From the NCBI GenBank assembly GCA_036927565.1, contig JAYESD010000008.1, positions 121,671,498 to 121,735,497 of the forward strand: DNA of 64,000 nucleotides. Reading direction: 5' to 3'. This DNA comes from Tuctoria greenei. Its lineage: Eukaryota; Streptophyta; Magnoliopsida; Poales; Poaceae. A program made the translations under genes and the position numbers. This document shows positions 11,412 to 23,192 of the stretch, one piece after another. Within the stretch, counting starts at the first letter, position 1. Every line of letters begins with the position of its first letter. The notes under the pieces were generated by a model. The model was not told where the DNA came from, made no database searches, and worked only from the letters and a program-made list of their open reading frames with translations.

Positions 11412-11419
11412 TTTATATA
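11412..11419 (-). promoter_or_regulatory. TATA box of solo LTR D4
   Basis: TATATAAA on the minus strand in the context CCTCTATATAAACA shared by all D LTRs. Confidence 0.7.
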
Positions 11420-11584
11420 GAGGTGGAGGCTAGGGTTAGATGGATTTCGAGTTTGAGAGTAGAGGTCGGTTTAGTGTCCCACATGAGCTCTAAAAGAGTT
11501 AGGAACGATGTCCCTAGGCCCACCTAACGTGAACCCCAAGAAAAAAGTCATAAAACAAAAGATCAACTCAGAGTCGCGAAATAT

Positions 11585-11862
11585 CGGACAAGTCCGAAGT
11601 TAGTCAGAAATAAATCGGACAAGTTTGGGCCAAAATCGGACAAGTCCGATTTTAGTCAGAGAGGAAAACGGACAAGTCCGCTGGAACACCAGACTAGTCT
11701 AGAAAAGTCCAGGGACTTAGAAAATTTTCAAGGATTCATTGAATATCGGACTAGCTCGCACAAAATTGGACAAGTCCGTAAGTTTCCAGAGGCAAAATCG
11801 GACTAGTCCGCAGCAAAAATAGACAAGTCCGTTTTTAATCAGAGAGAAATCGGACTAGCCCG
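11585..11862. repeat. Palindrome array, D4
   Basis: About ten units alternating CGGACAAGTCCG and CGGACTAGTCCG, for example an exact CGGACAAGTCCG at 11585-11596, separated by short spacers with TAGTCAGAGA-type sequence. The array is upstream of the TATA box in element sense. Confidence 0.88.
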
Positions 11863-12031
11863 CACTTTTCAGCATTTTAAGTGCGGTTTTGTTCCAAATC
11901 AATTTTAAATGTTCCAAATCAATTTTAAATGTTCCAAATCAATTTTAAACTCGTTCCTCTTGATGTGGATTAATGTTAAACATGTATATGAATGTATGCA
12001 AGGCATGATGCATGAAAATGAGGGTGTTACA

Positions 12032-12521
12032 GACTATTCTGTATCAAACAGAGAGTTGAGGTAAGATTACCAAGGTAAAAATTGAGATTTGACTTTTGGA
12101 TGATGATTAGTACATGATTGTATAGAATACCCTTGTAGGATATGATTAAGAAATGCTTAATCATCAAACTATGGCCAAAAGCTCAGGATTGACAGGATAC
12201 TAGACTAGTCCGGTTGATACCTGTACTTGTCCAGTCTGACAAAGAATGCACGTTACAATTTTGAAGTGAATTTGAATGGATTCCTAGTCTTGGTCATAAG
12301 GACATAGTTTTAGCAAATATTATTGGTAAATGTGGTCAGTAAGCAAACAACAATCATACTATGACCACAATTCACCAGGACTTAATACTTGAAATAGTGT
12401 TAGAGTGAAAATGAGATAGGAGATTAAATTTTTTTTGCAATCATGCTGGTATTTTGAAATTATATACTCATAGCAATCAGATATGCAATGTTTCAAGCCA
12501 CATGTCCGAGCTGTTTGACGC
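12032..12521 (-). other. S1 non-coding leader (part 2)
   Basis: Bounded by the D4 target copy GACTA (12032-12036) and the E target copy GACGC (12517-12521). Two palindrome units lie at 12203-12240. No gene seen. Confidence 0.55.
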
Positions 12522-13566
12522 TGTCGGTACCCTGCAGATGGGGTATCCACACACACAGGATGAAGATAGCGAGGCGCGTCCGGAGGCGTCACGTGTTCTA
12601 TAGGCGCCAAGGCCTTTGCCTCCCTCAAAGATCAAGTTGAGGCGCTGCCACGTAAGCATTGAAGATGGGACTTGGCCCCTCCGGTATGACGGGCTCCCAA
12701 GAGGTCACGTGTAGGGATGGGACCTCACCCATCCTTGGGGGAGCGCCCCCGGAACAGCCACGTAGCACGGAGCGCGAGGTCCGGCACCCACCAAGGGAGA
12801 AAGCACGGAGCTGCCACATACCCTAGGGAGCCCCAGAGCCGCCTGGCGTCATGAAGGACTGGGGCTAGCCTTCCCACCGAGGGCCTACCCCGACACTGCC
12901 ACGTGTCCCGCGGCACACAACAGACGGTAAGGTGCGTGGGTTAAAGGGTGGAGCACTCTGCTCCAGTCAAGTATTGAAGACCCGCAACCACCTTTGGTGC
13001 GTGACGCGGGGCACGCCAATGGTCAGAGACTGCTATGACCAATCGCATCACAGTGAAGGCACTGCAGGCCTATCCCACTCAACCAAGTGGGTAGCTTGCA
13101 GCAACAAGACAAGCTGACGGGACACCTTCTACCACCGTCAGCAACGGCGCGTGGGCTACTGACAAGGGAGGCGACAAGACAGCGAGGCTCCACTGCCACC
13201 CACAGAGGAAGCTTATGCCAGAAGCCTTAGATCTTTAGGATGAGATTGCCCCGGGACCACCTGTCGAGCCCCGGGACCCCACTTGTAAGGCGTCCGGTCT
13301 TAATTATAAAAGGTCTGGACCGCCACAGATACAAGGACCAGACTCAGAATCCTTGATACACACACACACGCATACACACTCACCAGGCATACAATCTATC
13401 GTGGAGTATGGTGTTACGCTCCTTGTGGCCCGAACAACGTAAAAACCATTGTGCCTCATACTCTTCTTCTAGAACACTAGTTTGAGGCCTAAGCCCCAAC
13501 GAACAAGAACCTCCACATTCTGCTCCATAGCAGATCCACGGGAAGTGTTGCATTAACACTTCAACA
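12522..13566 (+). repeat. 5' LTR of E
   Basis: 1045 bp, GC-rich, with a TATA box at 13305-13312 (TATAAAAG). It aligns throughout with 26839-27882. Confidence 0.93.
13305..13312 (+). promoter_or_regulatory. TATA box of E 5' LTR
   Basis: TATAAAAG, conserved at 27622-27629 in the other LTR. Confidence 0.7.
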
Positions 13567-13584
13567 TTTGGTGCGCTAGTAGAG
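13567..13584 (+). other. E primer-binding site (likely)
   Basis: TTTGGTGCGCTAGTAGAG directly follows the LTR and resembles the TTTGGCGCGCCAG sites of grass Tat elements, with changes. The tRNA is not certain. Confidence 0.6.
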
Positions 13585-13984
13585 TCATGCAACCCTGCTG
13601 CAGGCGGATGTATTTGAGGTACCTGCAAGGTGTCTTGGAACCTCATGGCTGCCCTCTTACTTTGGGTCCTGTGGTGCCAAATGGTTCCCCGCGAATGGCC
13701 AACGCTGAGCCGGAGGTCTAGAGCGTGCAACATGCTTAGGTTGGTCCTGTACACTAAGTGTGTGTGTTTTGCCTCCCATTGCTGCGGCTAACTACCGAGT
13801 ACCAGGACGCTGACACCCTTGAATAAGAAGGAAGTCGGACCCTGAGCACCAATGCACCGAATTTCCCAAATCATGTGTACCAGTCCAGGACTGTAAAACA
13901 TGACAATACTTAAGGATAGGAAAAGATCACCAGCGAGCAAAAAATTATGCACCTCTATTATGTGTGTAGGACATAAAAAGCACG
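13585..13984 (+). other. E leader
   Basis: Untranslated-looking sequence between the PBS and the minisatellite; no gene recognised. Confidence 0.5.
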
Positions 13985-15285
13985 TTACGCCAGAGCATCC
14001 AGCTCTGACACCTTGTAATGGGCTTGCCATCGACGTTTTTGCAAAGATGGTGGGCGACGCCAGAGCATCAAGCTCTAGCACCTCGCAAGGGGCCTGCCAT
14101 TGACGTCCCAGACCGTCAACGTCAACACCAAGCGTGGATACGTGAGTAAACCATCCCCACCCCACATTTGTTGCTAAATGGGTTCTCTTGCGATAACCTG
14201 TACACCAGGAGACTGCCGTTGACGACTCTACTACAATGGTGGACGACGTCGGAGCATCCAGCTCCAACACCTCCCAAGGGGCCTGCCATCGATGTTTCCA
14301 CGAAGATGGTGGGCGGCGCCGGAGCATCCAGCTCCGGCACCTCCCAAGGGGTCTGCCGTCGATGTTTCCAAGAAGATGGTGGACGATGCCGGAGCATCCA
14401 TCTCCAGTACCTCCCAGGGGCCCTTCTGTCGATGTTTTCATGAAGATGGTGGGCGACACCGGAGCACCTAGATCCAGCACCTCGCAAGGGGCCTGTCGTC
14501 GATGTCCCAGACCATGAACGTCAGCACAAAGCGCGGATATGAGCCTACCGTTGACAACTCTATGACAATGGTGGACCACGCCGGAGCATCCAGCTCCAGC
14601 ACCTCCAAGGGCCTGCCGTTGATGTTTCCGCAAAGATAGTGGGCGGCACCAGAGCATCCAGCTCCGGCACCTCCCAAGGGACCTATCATCGACATTTTCA
14701 TGAAGATGGTGGGCGACGCAGGAGCACCCAGCTCTAGCACCTCGCAAGGGGCCTGCTGTCGACGTCTTACACCGTCAATGCCAGCACCACGCGCCGATAC
14801 GTGAGTAAACTCTCATACCTCGCACTTGTTACTAACAGGGTTCTCTCGCGATAGCCTATACACTAGGGGCCTGCCATTGACGACTCTACGACAATGGTGG
14901 ACGATGCCAGAGCATCCAACTCTGACACCTCCCAAGGGGCCTGCCATCAAAATTTCCATGAAGATGGTAAGAGACGCTAAAGCATTTAGCTCTGGTACCT
15001 TCAAAGGTGCCTGCCGTCGTCGTTTCCACGAAGATGGTGGGTGAGGCCGGAGCATCCAGCTCTGGCACATCCCATGGTGCCTGTCGTCGACATTTCCATG
15101 ATGAAGGTGGGCGACGCCAAAGCATCCAGCTCCGGCACCTCCCAAGGGGCCTGCAGTAGATGCTTCCACGAGGATGGTGGGTGGCGCCAGAGCATCCAGC
15201 TCTGACACCTCCCAAGGGGCTGACGTTGACGACTCTACGACGATGGTGGGTGATGCCGGAGCGTATAGATCCAGCACACCCCAGG
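13985..15285. repeat. 70 bp minisatellite in E, about 15 units in blocks
   Basis: Units of about 70 bp with the core GGAGCATCCAGCTCC-GGCACCTCCCAAGGGGCC-TG occur near 13993, 14065, 14250, 14320, 14391, 14461, 14583, 14651, 14721, 14911, 14980, 15051, 15121, 15190 and 15260. Blocks are split by longer spacers (14110-14235, 14505-14575, 14760-14895), of which two share TTCTC-TGCGATA-CCTGTACAC-type sequence. Because 70 is not a multiple of 3, each frame cycles through all three readings and several frames stay open, giving long but meaningless ORFs. Tandem repeats in untranslated parts are common in Tat elements. Confidence 0.88.
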
Positions 15286-15779
15286 GGGCCTACTGTCGAC
15301 CTTCCGACACGTCAGCAACAGCAACAAGCATGGACAAGTGAGTGCACTCTCCTACCCCTGTTTCTGCTGCTAACAAAGTTCGCTTGTGGTATCCTGTCCA
15401 CCAGGCGCCTGCATTCAAGGAAGGGCAGAGCCAGAGCAGCCAGCACCGGCTACCGGCAACAACAACACTCATGCTCCCTCACTACTGATGGGGACCAGTC
15501 GAAGACATCCTGTGTTCAAGTGGCAGGCATACCCAACAATCTGGCCACGCCTACCAGGGGGCCTCTAAGTGGGATTCCATGGGCAGGACGTCATCTAGCG
15601 ACAAAACAACTGTGTCAATTGTGCAAGTGTTGGTCCCTAAAAGGCTAACGACATGAACAATGGCTTGTCAAGACCTTACTCAAGAAAAGGAATTGGAGCA
15701 ACAATCTAAAAGCACGCGACAAGCTACAAACAAAACAACATGAATCCAAATTCATAAACATTTATTTAAACAAGGGGGT
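15286..15779. other. E spacer between minisatellite and antisense ORF
   Basis: No gene recognised. It includes one more degenerate spacer unit (15360-15415) of the minisatellite type. Confidence 0.5.
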
Positions 15780-16440
15780 CATCCTTGTATACAAAAGCCT
15801 TGCGCCCAAGTGCCACCGGCCTCAACTCCGCTGGAACAAAGAAGTGACCTCCCAGGAAAGGTCTTGGACTTCGGCCCTAGCCTCATCCTCCCGCTCATCA
15901 AGGGTACCTTTCTCCACCGCCTCCAGCAGGATCTTCGGGTACCAGCTTCGGAAGGATACCAGGACGTGGCAGGCCACCAGCTCAGCCATCTCCTTTCCTT
16001 TAGCCTCCACCCGCCTTGCAAGGACAGTGTTCACCGAACCCAAAAACGAACAGAGGGAGTCCAAGGTAGGAAGGAGATAGGACACCCCCTGAGATGGCTC
16101 CCCACGCGGCACGGGACAAAGGCCGAGGGGTTCCAGCATGGGCCAGGAAGTCCCGGACCCCTTGGGCCTCGGCCGTACGGGAGGCCTGGAGGCTCTCCAT
16201 CTCTCTCCACGCAGTCTCCTCCCGGTCGGCGAGCTCCCGGACATGACGCTCTAGATCATCCTCTCAGCGCTTGATGACGAGCTCCAGGTCCCGCAAAGCT
16301 CGGCGCTTCTCCTCCAGGTCTCGAGAGACATCCCCCTCATTCACTGCCAAGTCCCGTTCGACGTCAGCAACGGCAACCTCGCGACAGACCAACTCCAACT
16401 GCTGATTCTCCCACAGCCTCAAGCGGGCATCAGTAGTAGC
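15780..16440 (-). pseudogene. C-terminal part of the E antisense ORF
   Basis: Continues the coiled-coil region of 24463-26479 across element B. Next to B it reads TDARLRLWENQQLELVCREV and heptad-like stretches rich in Glu, Arg and Leu, with a TGA near 16266. After a frameshift near 16100-16160 it ends in a helical domain with LARRVEAKGKEMAEL, SFRSWYPKI and DEREDEARAEVQ (15822-16090). That order (coiled coil, then a helical tail with a YRSRDP-like motif) is typical of PF04195-type grass transposon ORFs. The B insertion adds a 5 bp target copy; removing B and one copy restores the frame at the junction. Confidence 0.7.
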
Positions 16441-16779
16441 TGTTGAAGACTGTTATATACCAATTTTAGCTGTCAATATAACTCAATTATGTGAAGGATA
16501 TATCATTTCTTGCACACATCACCTTTATACTTGACCTATTTCCACTTGTACTTGGAGAAATATGTGTATGCAGATGTTTATACAAGAATTGAGGAAAAAT
16601 ATGGGGAGCAATCCTATAAAATATCATCCCAGCCAATCAGGCGATGACACGTGGCACCACATGGATCAAATGGCCCACAAACAAGAGTCTCCAAGGCCAT
16701 CCAATGGTGTAGCACCAATATCAGTCAATGGGAGCCACCTGGTAGCCAACTGGAGGAAGTACGGGCCGTTTGAAGCCCT

Positions 16780-16818
16780 GACCAGGTCGGCTGAACCAAG
16801 GGGTCGACCGACCTGGTC
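16780..16818. repeat. U3 inverted repeat in B 5' LTR
   Basis: GACCAGGTCGGC pairs with ACCGACCTGGTC with one mismatch across a 15-base loop. Confidence 0.75.
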
Positions 16819-16926
16819 CTGGCGCCAAATGCGGTCAACATCCACATGTTGGCTCCTCCTGGCTCCCTGGAGTCAATGACGACTGATTCACGCGCTTTTG
16901 GTGGCGGGAACCGACCTCAACACTAG

Positions 16927-16934
16927 TATAAATA
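16927..16934 (+). promoter_or_regulatory. TATA box of B 5' LTR
   Basis: TATAAATA followed by GGACCC, about 110 bp after the U3 hairpin. Confidence 0.7.
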
Positions 16935-18002
16935 GGACCCCATACCCCTCACTTCAACACACACCACTTGGCCATCATTCTATTGTATACACTATCTTCC
17001 ATAGTCCTTAGAGGAGTTAGGATGTAGAGAGGAGAGCCTCTAGTCCCAAGTCCAAACGGGAAAGGAGTAGAAGGAGTCTCTCTTCCCAATTCCACATTGG
17101 GAAAGGTATGTCTCATGTATTCCTTCTTGTATTTGTGACTTTGTGCTCAATAAAGATATTATCTTTAGTCTTCTTTTATACGTATACTTGGACAAAGCAT
17201 TTCTTGTTTGATTGTGGAGTGCATGTAAGTGGAAGGTATAGTCTTTATGTCTGTGCTCTCATGATCACATCTTATGGTCATAAACACTATAGACCCCCAC
17301 TATAGTCTATGTAGTTATGATATGATTATGTTAATATGAATAACTATGCTATGCAATCAACATTGGTTCAACGATGATTTAGTTCATTGCCTTAGGATGG
17401 CTTGTGTTGCAGCTCTTAAGGTATTTGCTTAGTATGCTAGCATGGTGCTAGGGTATTTAAGTAGCGTTGGATGTCTCGTAGACCCAAGGATTGAAGAGGT
17501 AGGCAGTAGGTGGTGACAGCCCTATCTGTCCTTTGTAATCCTCCACGTTCGGCTATGCCACACGCTCTTGGCGGGAGTCGCCCTAGTATTGCTAGGGGTA
17601 AGCCCGTGACCGATGTGTTGAATAGCATTGCATAGGAATTCATCATTGACATGACCATTAGTATCTACCTTAGGCTATGTATATGCATTAGGAGCATTGT
17701 AGGAGCAACTCTCTAACTCTTAATCCAATCTCCCTCTAGGACCCATTTACCCTTTAGAATAGATTGCCTAGGTGTGTGTCACACTACCCCTATTATCAAC
17801 TTACCCCCTGTCCGAATAATTGATTAGTATCCCATAGCTTGACCATAAGAGTAGTATATACTTTACTCTATTGCCTTCCTTTGGGATAAATACGATACCC
17901 TTGGGAATACTCATGGGTGAAATGCTACAAGGGTATCTTCCGTGCGCTTGCGGATATCATCTCTTTACCAGAGATGATCTGTGGTGTTATGAAATACCAA
18001 CA

Positions 18003-18145
18003 AGCATTTATGGTGTCGTTGGCGGGGATGATTTGTTAGTATATCTTAGGAGCCGTCAACAAGCATTTCTGGCGCCGTTGCCGGGGATTATTTGTTAGTG
18101 TATCTTAGGAGCCGTCAACAAGCATTTTTGGCGCCGTTGTCGGGG
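18003..18145 (+). repeat. Primer-binding-site ladder of element B
   Basis: Two complete 59 bp units (18003-18061 and 18062-18120) and the start of a third (18121-). Each begins AGCATTT, then a PBS-like 18-mer: TGGTGTCGTTGGCGGGGA (18010), TGGCGCCGTTGCCGGGGA (18069) and TGGCGCCGTTGTCGGGGA (18128). The second matches the complement of the plant tRNA-Asp 3' end and the third differs at one base. The first lies inside the LTR, since the 3' LTR contains it too. Two strong sites in tandem are therefore available for priming. Confidence 0.92.
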
Positions 18146-21100
18146 AAGGCAAAGGAAGTGAAGGATAGCTACCACTTGTGATTAAGCTATAGGTACTAAT
18201 AGTTATTAGACATGATTACCCTTGTTGGTTTTCTCCTTTATGTGAAAACAGGGTAGTGTTGGCCAACCCATTGTATGGGATGCCCAACGAGGACGCAAGT
18301 GCTAAACCGCAAGATGATTCAAGGCGTACCTGAACAAATGTCCGCTAGACGACACCATTGCCTTTTGCGGGAGAATTTTAGCTTCTAGTAGGAGCCAAAG
18401 TCATCCATACCCAATCTTTGGGGAGGCTCCAATAAGTTCTTTTTGGTTTGCCTCCACCATGGGGTGGATAATTGGCTCTTCATCCAACACTCGTTTCATG
18501 GGTTGGCTCCACCAATCCATGACCACATTCATGCTGGAGCTGAAGGAGTCCTATTCTCATTCATCATGGATGAGAAGAAGGTCTCCACTCAAGGGGTGGA
18601 TTGAAGAATGATTGAGTTCCCATAGCTTGTCATGCACACCACTTCACAAGGTGGATATGCTAGTTATGGAACTACATCTTCCATTGAAGTGTCATGAATA
18701 TCCAAGTTGTTGGAGATTTGTTTGGATAATCCAAGTCATGGATATTCACATGAGTTATGAAAATCTGTGTCATCATGGGACGCGTGGGAATTATTTCCCT
18801 AAGACCCATGAGGACCTTTTTCAAACAACAACTCCAATGGATACCATTCACAAGGAGATCAAGGGTGGCATTAACATCACCCTTATATTCAAGGAGGCTA
18901 TGGCTTTCCAAGGGATTTAAGTTCAACTAGCCTACCTTGAAGTATCTTGGCCAAGCAGAAATCAAGAGAACATTCACATGAAGATCTTGGCCAAGGACAA
19001 GAACTTAAGGAGCATTCAAAGTCCAAGATATCCCACATCACTTGTTGGGATTCCCACACCTCGACCAAACCCATTCAACGTAGGGCAAGTGAAATTGTGG
19101 ATGAAGCGTTTCTTGTTTGATTGTGGAGTCCACATGTCATCATGCCCAAGGAAGCCTTTGATCCATGATCAAGGTATGGGTTGATTCAATGGAATATCAA
19201 TATGGTCAGAGTGGCACCCCTTAGAAGGACAAAGCCTCACCATGCTCGTGAAGGAATACATTCAAGAGGGAGAACCCGTCGCTACAACAACATGTCTATA
19301 TCAATACAACGGGGAGAGGCTAGGGCCACCATGTGGCCTACATGTCCGAATGATAGCCAAATGAGTTTGGCATGTCAAAATAAAAGAAATCGTCCACATC
19401 TTCAACTCCGGGATTGGACAACAAATCATCGCGCTGAACAGAACGGAGGTAAGTCCTACTCATTGGACTTCAAAAATTCGGTTAATCCTTGCCAATAGGT
19501 TAATTGGTAGTTATCTCATATTTGTTTTCCAAATTGCATCAACCCTTGCATTTGCATGTTTGAAATTCCACACTTGCATGTTGGAAAGTAAAATTTCCAA
19601 CCATCATAAAACTAAAAATTTTAATTAGGGGGGGAATATAATTGGATATGAACTACGTGCATGACAACTTGAATTTATCTTCCTAGTTCAAACCAAAAAG
19701 ATTTGCTTTGACCCTCATTGCATTTACAAGTTATTTCAAGCTGGGTAAGACAATTTGAAAATTGGGTTCAATTTGTTTTTGGTTAACGTAACCCGTTTTC
19801 GAGTTGTTTTGTGTGTTCTTGATTAAAGTGCAGCTAGGTCTAAATTTTGAAGAGGTGGTATGGCAAGAAAGTGGAAGGTTTCATCAAGCTCAAGTCACCA
19901 TTGGGAGGATTTGAGAATACTTCTCTCCTTCAAACTCATTTTGAGTTTGAGGAAGAGAAATGTTCAAGATGATGACCCAATGGAGGAGCCAGAACCAAAT
20001 CCATTGCCAAATCCAATCTCAACTTGGCATTTGACATCAACCATCAAGCCTACGCCGAAAATCAGGGTTGTGAGTTTCTCAAACAAAGACCTTTGTCACC
20101 AACTGCTCTTCAAATGAGGTATGAGTTTAGAATTTTTCATTGTTTGGTTTGCCATAGAATTGAATTTATTTGCTTGCATTTGTGAGGAAGGTTGACACTT
20201 CCTTATCATTTAATTCCCATGCATCCTCACAAGAGTAAGTGTGGGTATTGACCTTTGGATCTCCAAAAGGAAATCCCACCTTACTTGGAAAAATCTAAAA
20301 CAAGTACCTAGCATCTTTTAAGCATTGTTTTGTAGACTTAGTAATTTTTGTCTAGGTTTTGAAAATAAAAATTTTGGGCATGACTTCATTGGTGCATTGG
20401 CATATAGAAACTTGGGCATAGTGATAGCCATAATTTTTAATTGAGCTTCATGCATAGATGTTGTCACTAGATTTCAAACTCCTAGGAATAAGTGATATCC
20501 TTGCTCTAAAATTGAATTGCATTTTTTGGAGGAGTCACTAAATTTTAAATTCCTAGTGATGTTCAGGAGGATAAAATTGAGAATCTTGTTTGTCATGGTC
20601 TAAATGATAAAATTTGCTCTTGAAAGCTAAGATGGTTAGAAACTTTAAAAGATGTAGGGATCCATATAGTATATTTCTATCACATGCATTGCTATGAGTA
20701 GGAGCTTTAGAAAATATGCAACATGAATTATCCATAATGCTCCACTCTTATCAATGAATAACACATTGATCATGGATACACTTGACATTGAAACCAATGC
20801 TTCTTTGATTTTGTTCTTCCCTGTATGTATAAACGAAAGTTCGGTTATCTAACCCAACATTCATTTGTACAAGTATCGGGAGCTAACCACACCTCTCTAT
20901 TCAAGAGAGGAAGTTTGCAGGAATAATATTACTATGCAGGCATTCAAGAAGCTGATTGTTGGGATCCCTAGACGATCCCATTTCAACATCTCTTGGCCAA
21001 GGAGTAAATGAGGATGGTTGCTAGCTATCGGAAATTATGCCTGAAGGTCAATCATAACTATACGAGGCTAGAGATTTGAAATGGGAACCCTCCATGAGCA

Positions 21101-22838
21101 ACCAATGGGCTGCCATGAATGGGTGAGAGCATTATGCTCTCAACTATTCTAAGCACTCATTCGAGCTCAAGGGATTTGCCACCATCATTCGGTGCAAGTT
21201 GTTCCTATCAGGCTAGAAGCCAAGGAATGACAAATCACACCCAACACATAGAGACCCTGATGTGCGGACAATGAACATCAAAAACACTCTATTCAACCAC
21301 ACTCATGGTGTCCATGGGAGGCAACACAACAATCAACACTCAACCCTCCATTGTCAAAGCCACGCTACAACAAGGATAGGACAACTCATGGCCTACCTCC
21401 GTCGTTGGGGTTTCAACCCCTATCACAGACCTTGATCAAGAATAAGCTCGGGGGAAGACCCCCACTTGAGGTAACTTGTATCACACCCACTGCATTTTTA
21501 TTTCAAATCATCCACTCCATATTTACTTTCCATTCATCCACCATCCACCATGCATCTAAAAAAACATAAAAATAGGAACTTATATTTGCTTTGCTTATCA
21601 AATAAAGATGTACGGTAAGAATGATTTAGAATTCACATAGATGAAATGATGAATAGTTTCTCTGTTTAATTTTTCCTAAGTCCCTAGTTTACAACTTGCT
21701 ACTCTCCGAATATTGCTTAAATTGGCTAAAATTAACTTTGCCTTGATTTAGAAATTGTGGGTAGCAAAAGCTTAATCTACTTCTAGGTTGTTGGTAGATT
21801 TGAATTAGTATTAGGTCTGCTATTCCTATTTTGAAAGTGGAACTTAGATTTTCGAAGAAATTCTATCAAGATTTAAGTTTCCCTCATCTGATTGGAAATA
21901 CCTACCAAAGCCATATGATATTCATACATAGACAACATCTTATGCATATGCTATTTTCTTTCACATTGAGCCTTGTCAAACTAGTATAGACCTATGTGAG
22001 AAATCATTCAATTCTTTTTTATTTCAAGTCTTCACTTGCACATGCTATACTTCTATACTAGAAGGAAGCAAAATTCCATCATATCCACGATTCCACAATA
22101 AAAAGAGAAACTCCATGCTATTCGTAGTTAGCACTCTCTTCACGTTATTGCATAAAAAGGAGTAGAAGACATGTCTACAAGAAAAAGAAAAAGAAAATGC
22201 ATGCTTATATCATAAGCATGAGAAAAAAAGAAATAATATGCTTACTCCATAAGCATAAAAAAAAGAGGTAGCCATGTTTCATCCTTGCAATAAAGAGAGT
22301 CCACATGAAAAGGAGTCATCTCAATGTTTCCACATCCACCTCCATTCCATCACACATGCACAAGTCTTGATTCAAAAGTTTGAATTGATTTCTCCTAAGG
22401 CTTGCTCTTTTGACTTAGCAATATTATGTGTTGCCTACTTACTTTTCTTACCAAGCTCCACACACAAGCCATATTCAAAGAGTAGGAATAGTATAGGCAT
22501 AATGCCTTGGTGAGGACATATTTCCACTATATACAAAGGAGTGATTGAGAAAATCAATTGAGGTACTTATAATCTAATTTGAATCTCTCCGGAATTTAAG
22601 TGGAACTTGATATCTAGGCTATGCTTGCTCCATTTGCTGGTCTATCTTTCAATTACACATGAATAGGAGAAGGCATAACTCCCATAATGACTTAAGAAGG
22701 GTGAAGTACCGTAGACACTTTTCGCAATACTAGGTAGTGTCTTTTGTTGTGCACTTGGTACTTTCGAAAGGTAGAACATTGTAGCAACTCCTGATCATCA
22801 ACCTAAAGTCTTGACTTTGCTCAGGACGAGAAAAGGAT
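18146..22838 (+). other. Internal region of B without recognisable genes
   Basis: The leader keeps ATGTGAAAACAGGGTAGTGT (18240-18259), which precedes the gag ATG in element A. In B the gag start is replaced by unrelated sequence. The remaining 4.6 kb is AT-rich and holds only short ORFs with no family I know. A stretch at 19104-19135 (TTTCTTGTTTGATTGTGGAG) is a copy of LTR sequence. The absence of gag-pol fits a non-autonomous element. Confidence 0.6.
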
Positions 22839-22853
22839 AAGCTTGGGGGAGTT
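22839..22853 (+). other. Polypurine tract of B
   Basis: AAGCTTGGGGGAGTT ends at the 3' LTR; AGCTTGGGGGAG-type tracts are usual in this lineage. Confidence 0.85.
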
Positions 22854-23192
22854 TGTTGATGACTGTTATATACCAACTGCAGCTGTCAATATAACTCAAT
22901 TATGTGAAGGATTGATCATTTCTTGCACAAATAACCTTTGTACTTGAACTATTTCCACTTGTACTTGGAGAAATATGTGTATGCAAATGTTTGTACAGGA
23001 ATTGAGGAAAAGTATGGGGAGAAATCATATAAAATATCATCCCAGCCAATCAGGCGACGACACGTGGCACCACATGGATCAAATGGCCCACAAACAAGTG
23101 TATTCGAGGCCATCCAACGGTGTAGCACCAATATTAGTCAATGGGACCCACCTGGCAGCCACCTAATGGAAGTACGGGCCGTTTGGAGCCCT

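Larger units (their letters stand above)
9224..12031 (-). mobile_element. D4: solo LTR of the Tekay-like family
   Basis: 2808 bp, the full length of a D LTR in reverse: the plus strand starts TGTGACACCCGATTCC and ends GAGGGTGTTACA, with no internal region. Both sides are flanked by GACTA (9219-9223 and 12032-12036), an exact 5 bp target duplication. It arose by insertion into S1 followed by LTR-LTR recombination. It carries a TATA box (11412-11419) and palindrome units at 11016-11056 and 11585-11862. Confidence 0.95.
16441..18061 (+). repeat. 5' LTR of B
   Basis: 1621 bp matching 22854-24462. It contains the U3 hairpin (16780-16818), a TATA box (16927-16934) and, at its very end, one 59 bp unit with a decayed PBS (18003-18061) that is also present in the 3' LTR. 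Confidence 0.88.

Noticed and set aside
13788..14747. Long minus-strand ORF of 319 codons in E
   Set aside because: It is a by-product of the 70 bp minisatellite: overlapping frames are also open and the peptide just cycles through the three phases of one repeat.
18069..18086. tRNA-Asp gene fragment
   Set aside because: Only the complement of the last 18 tRNA bases is present, next to an LTR end; it is a PBS.
18612..18920. 102-codon ORF in the B internal region as a possible gene
   Set aside because: No recognisable domain, an overlapping ORF on the other strand, and no other copy to compare.
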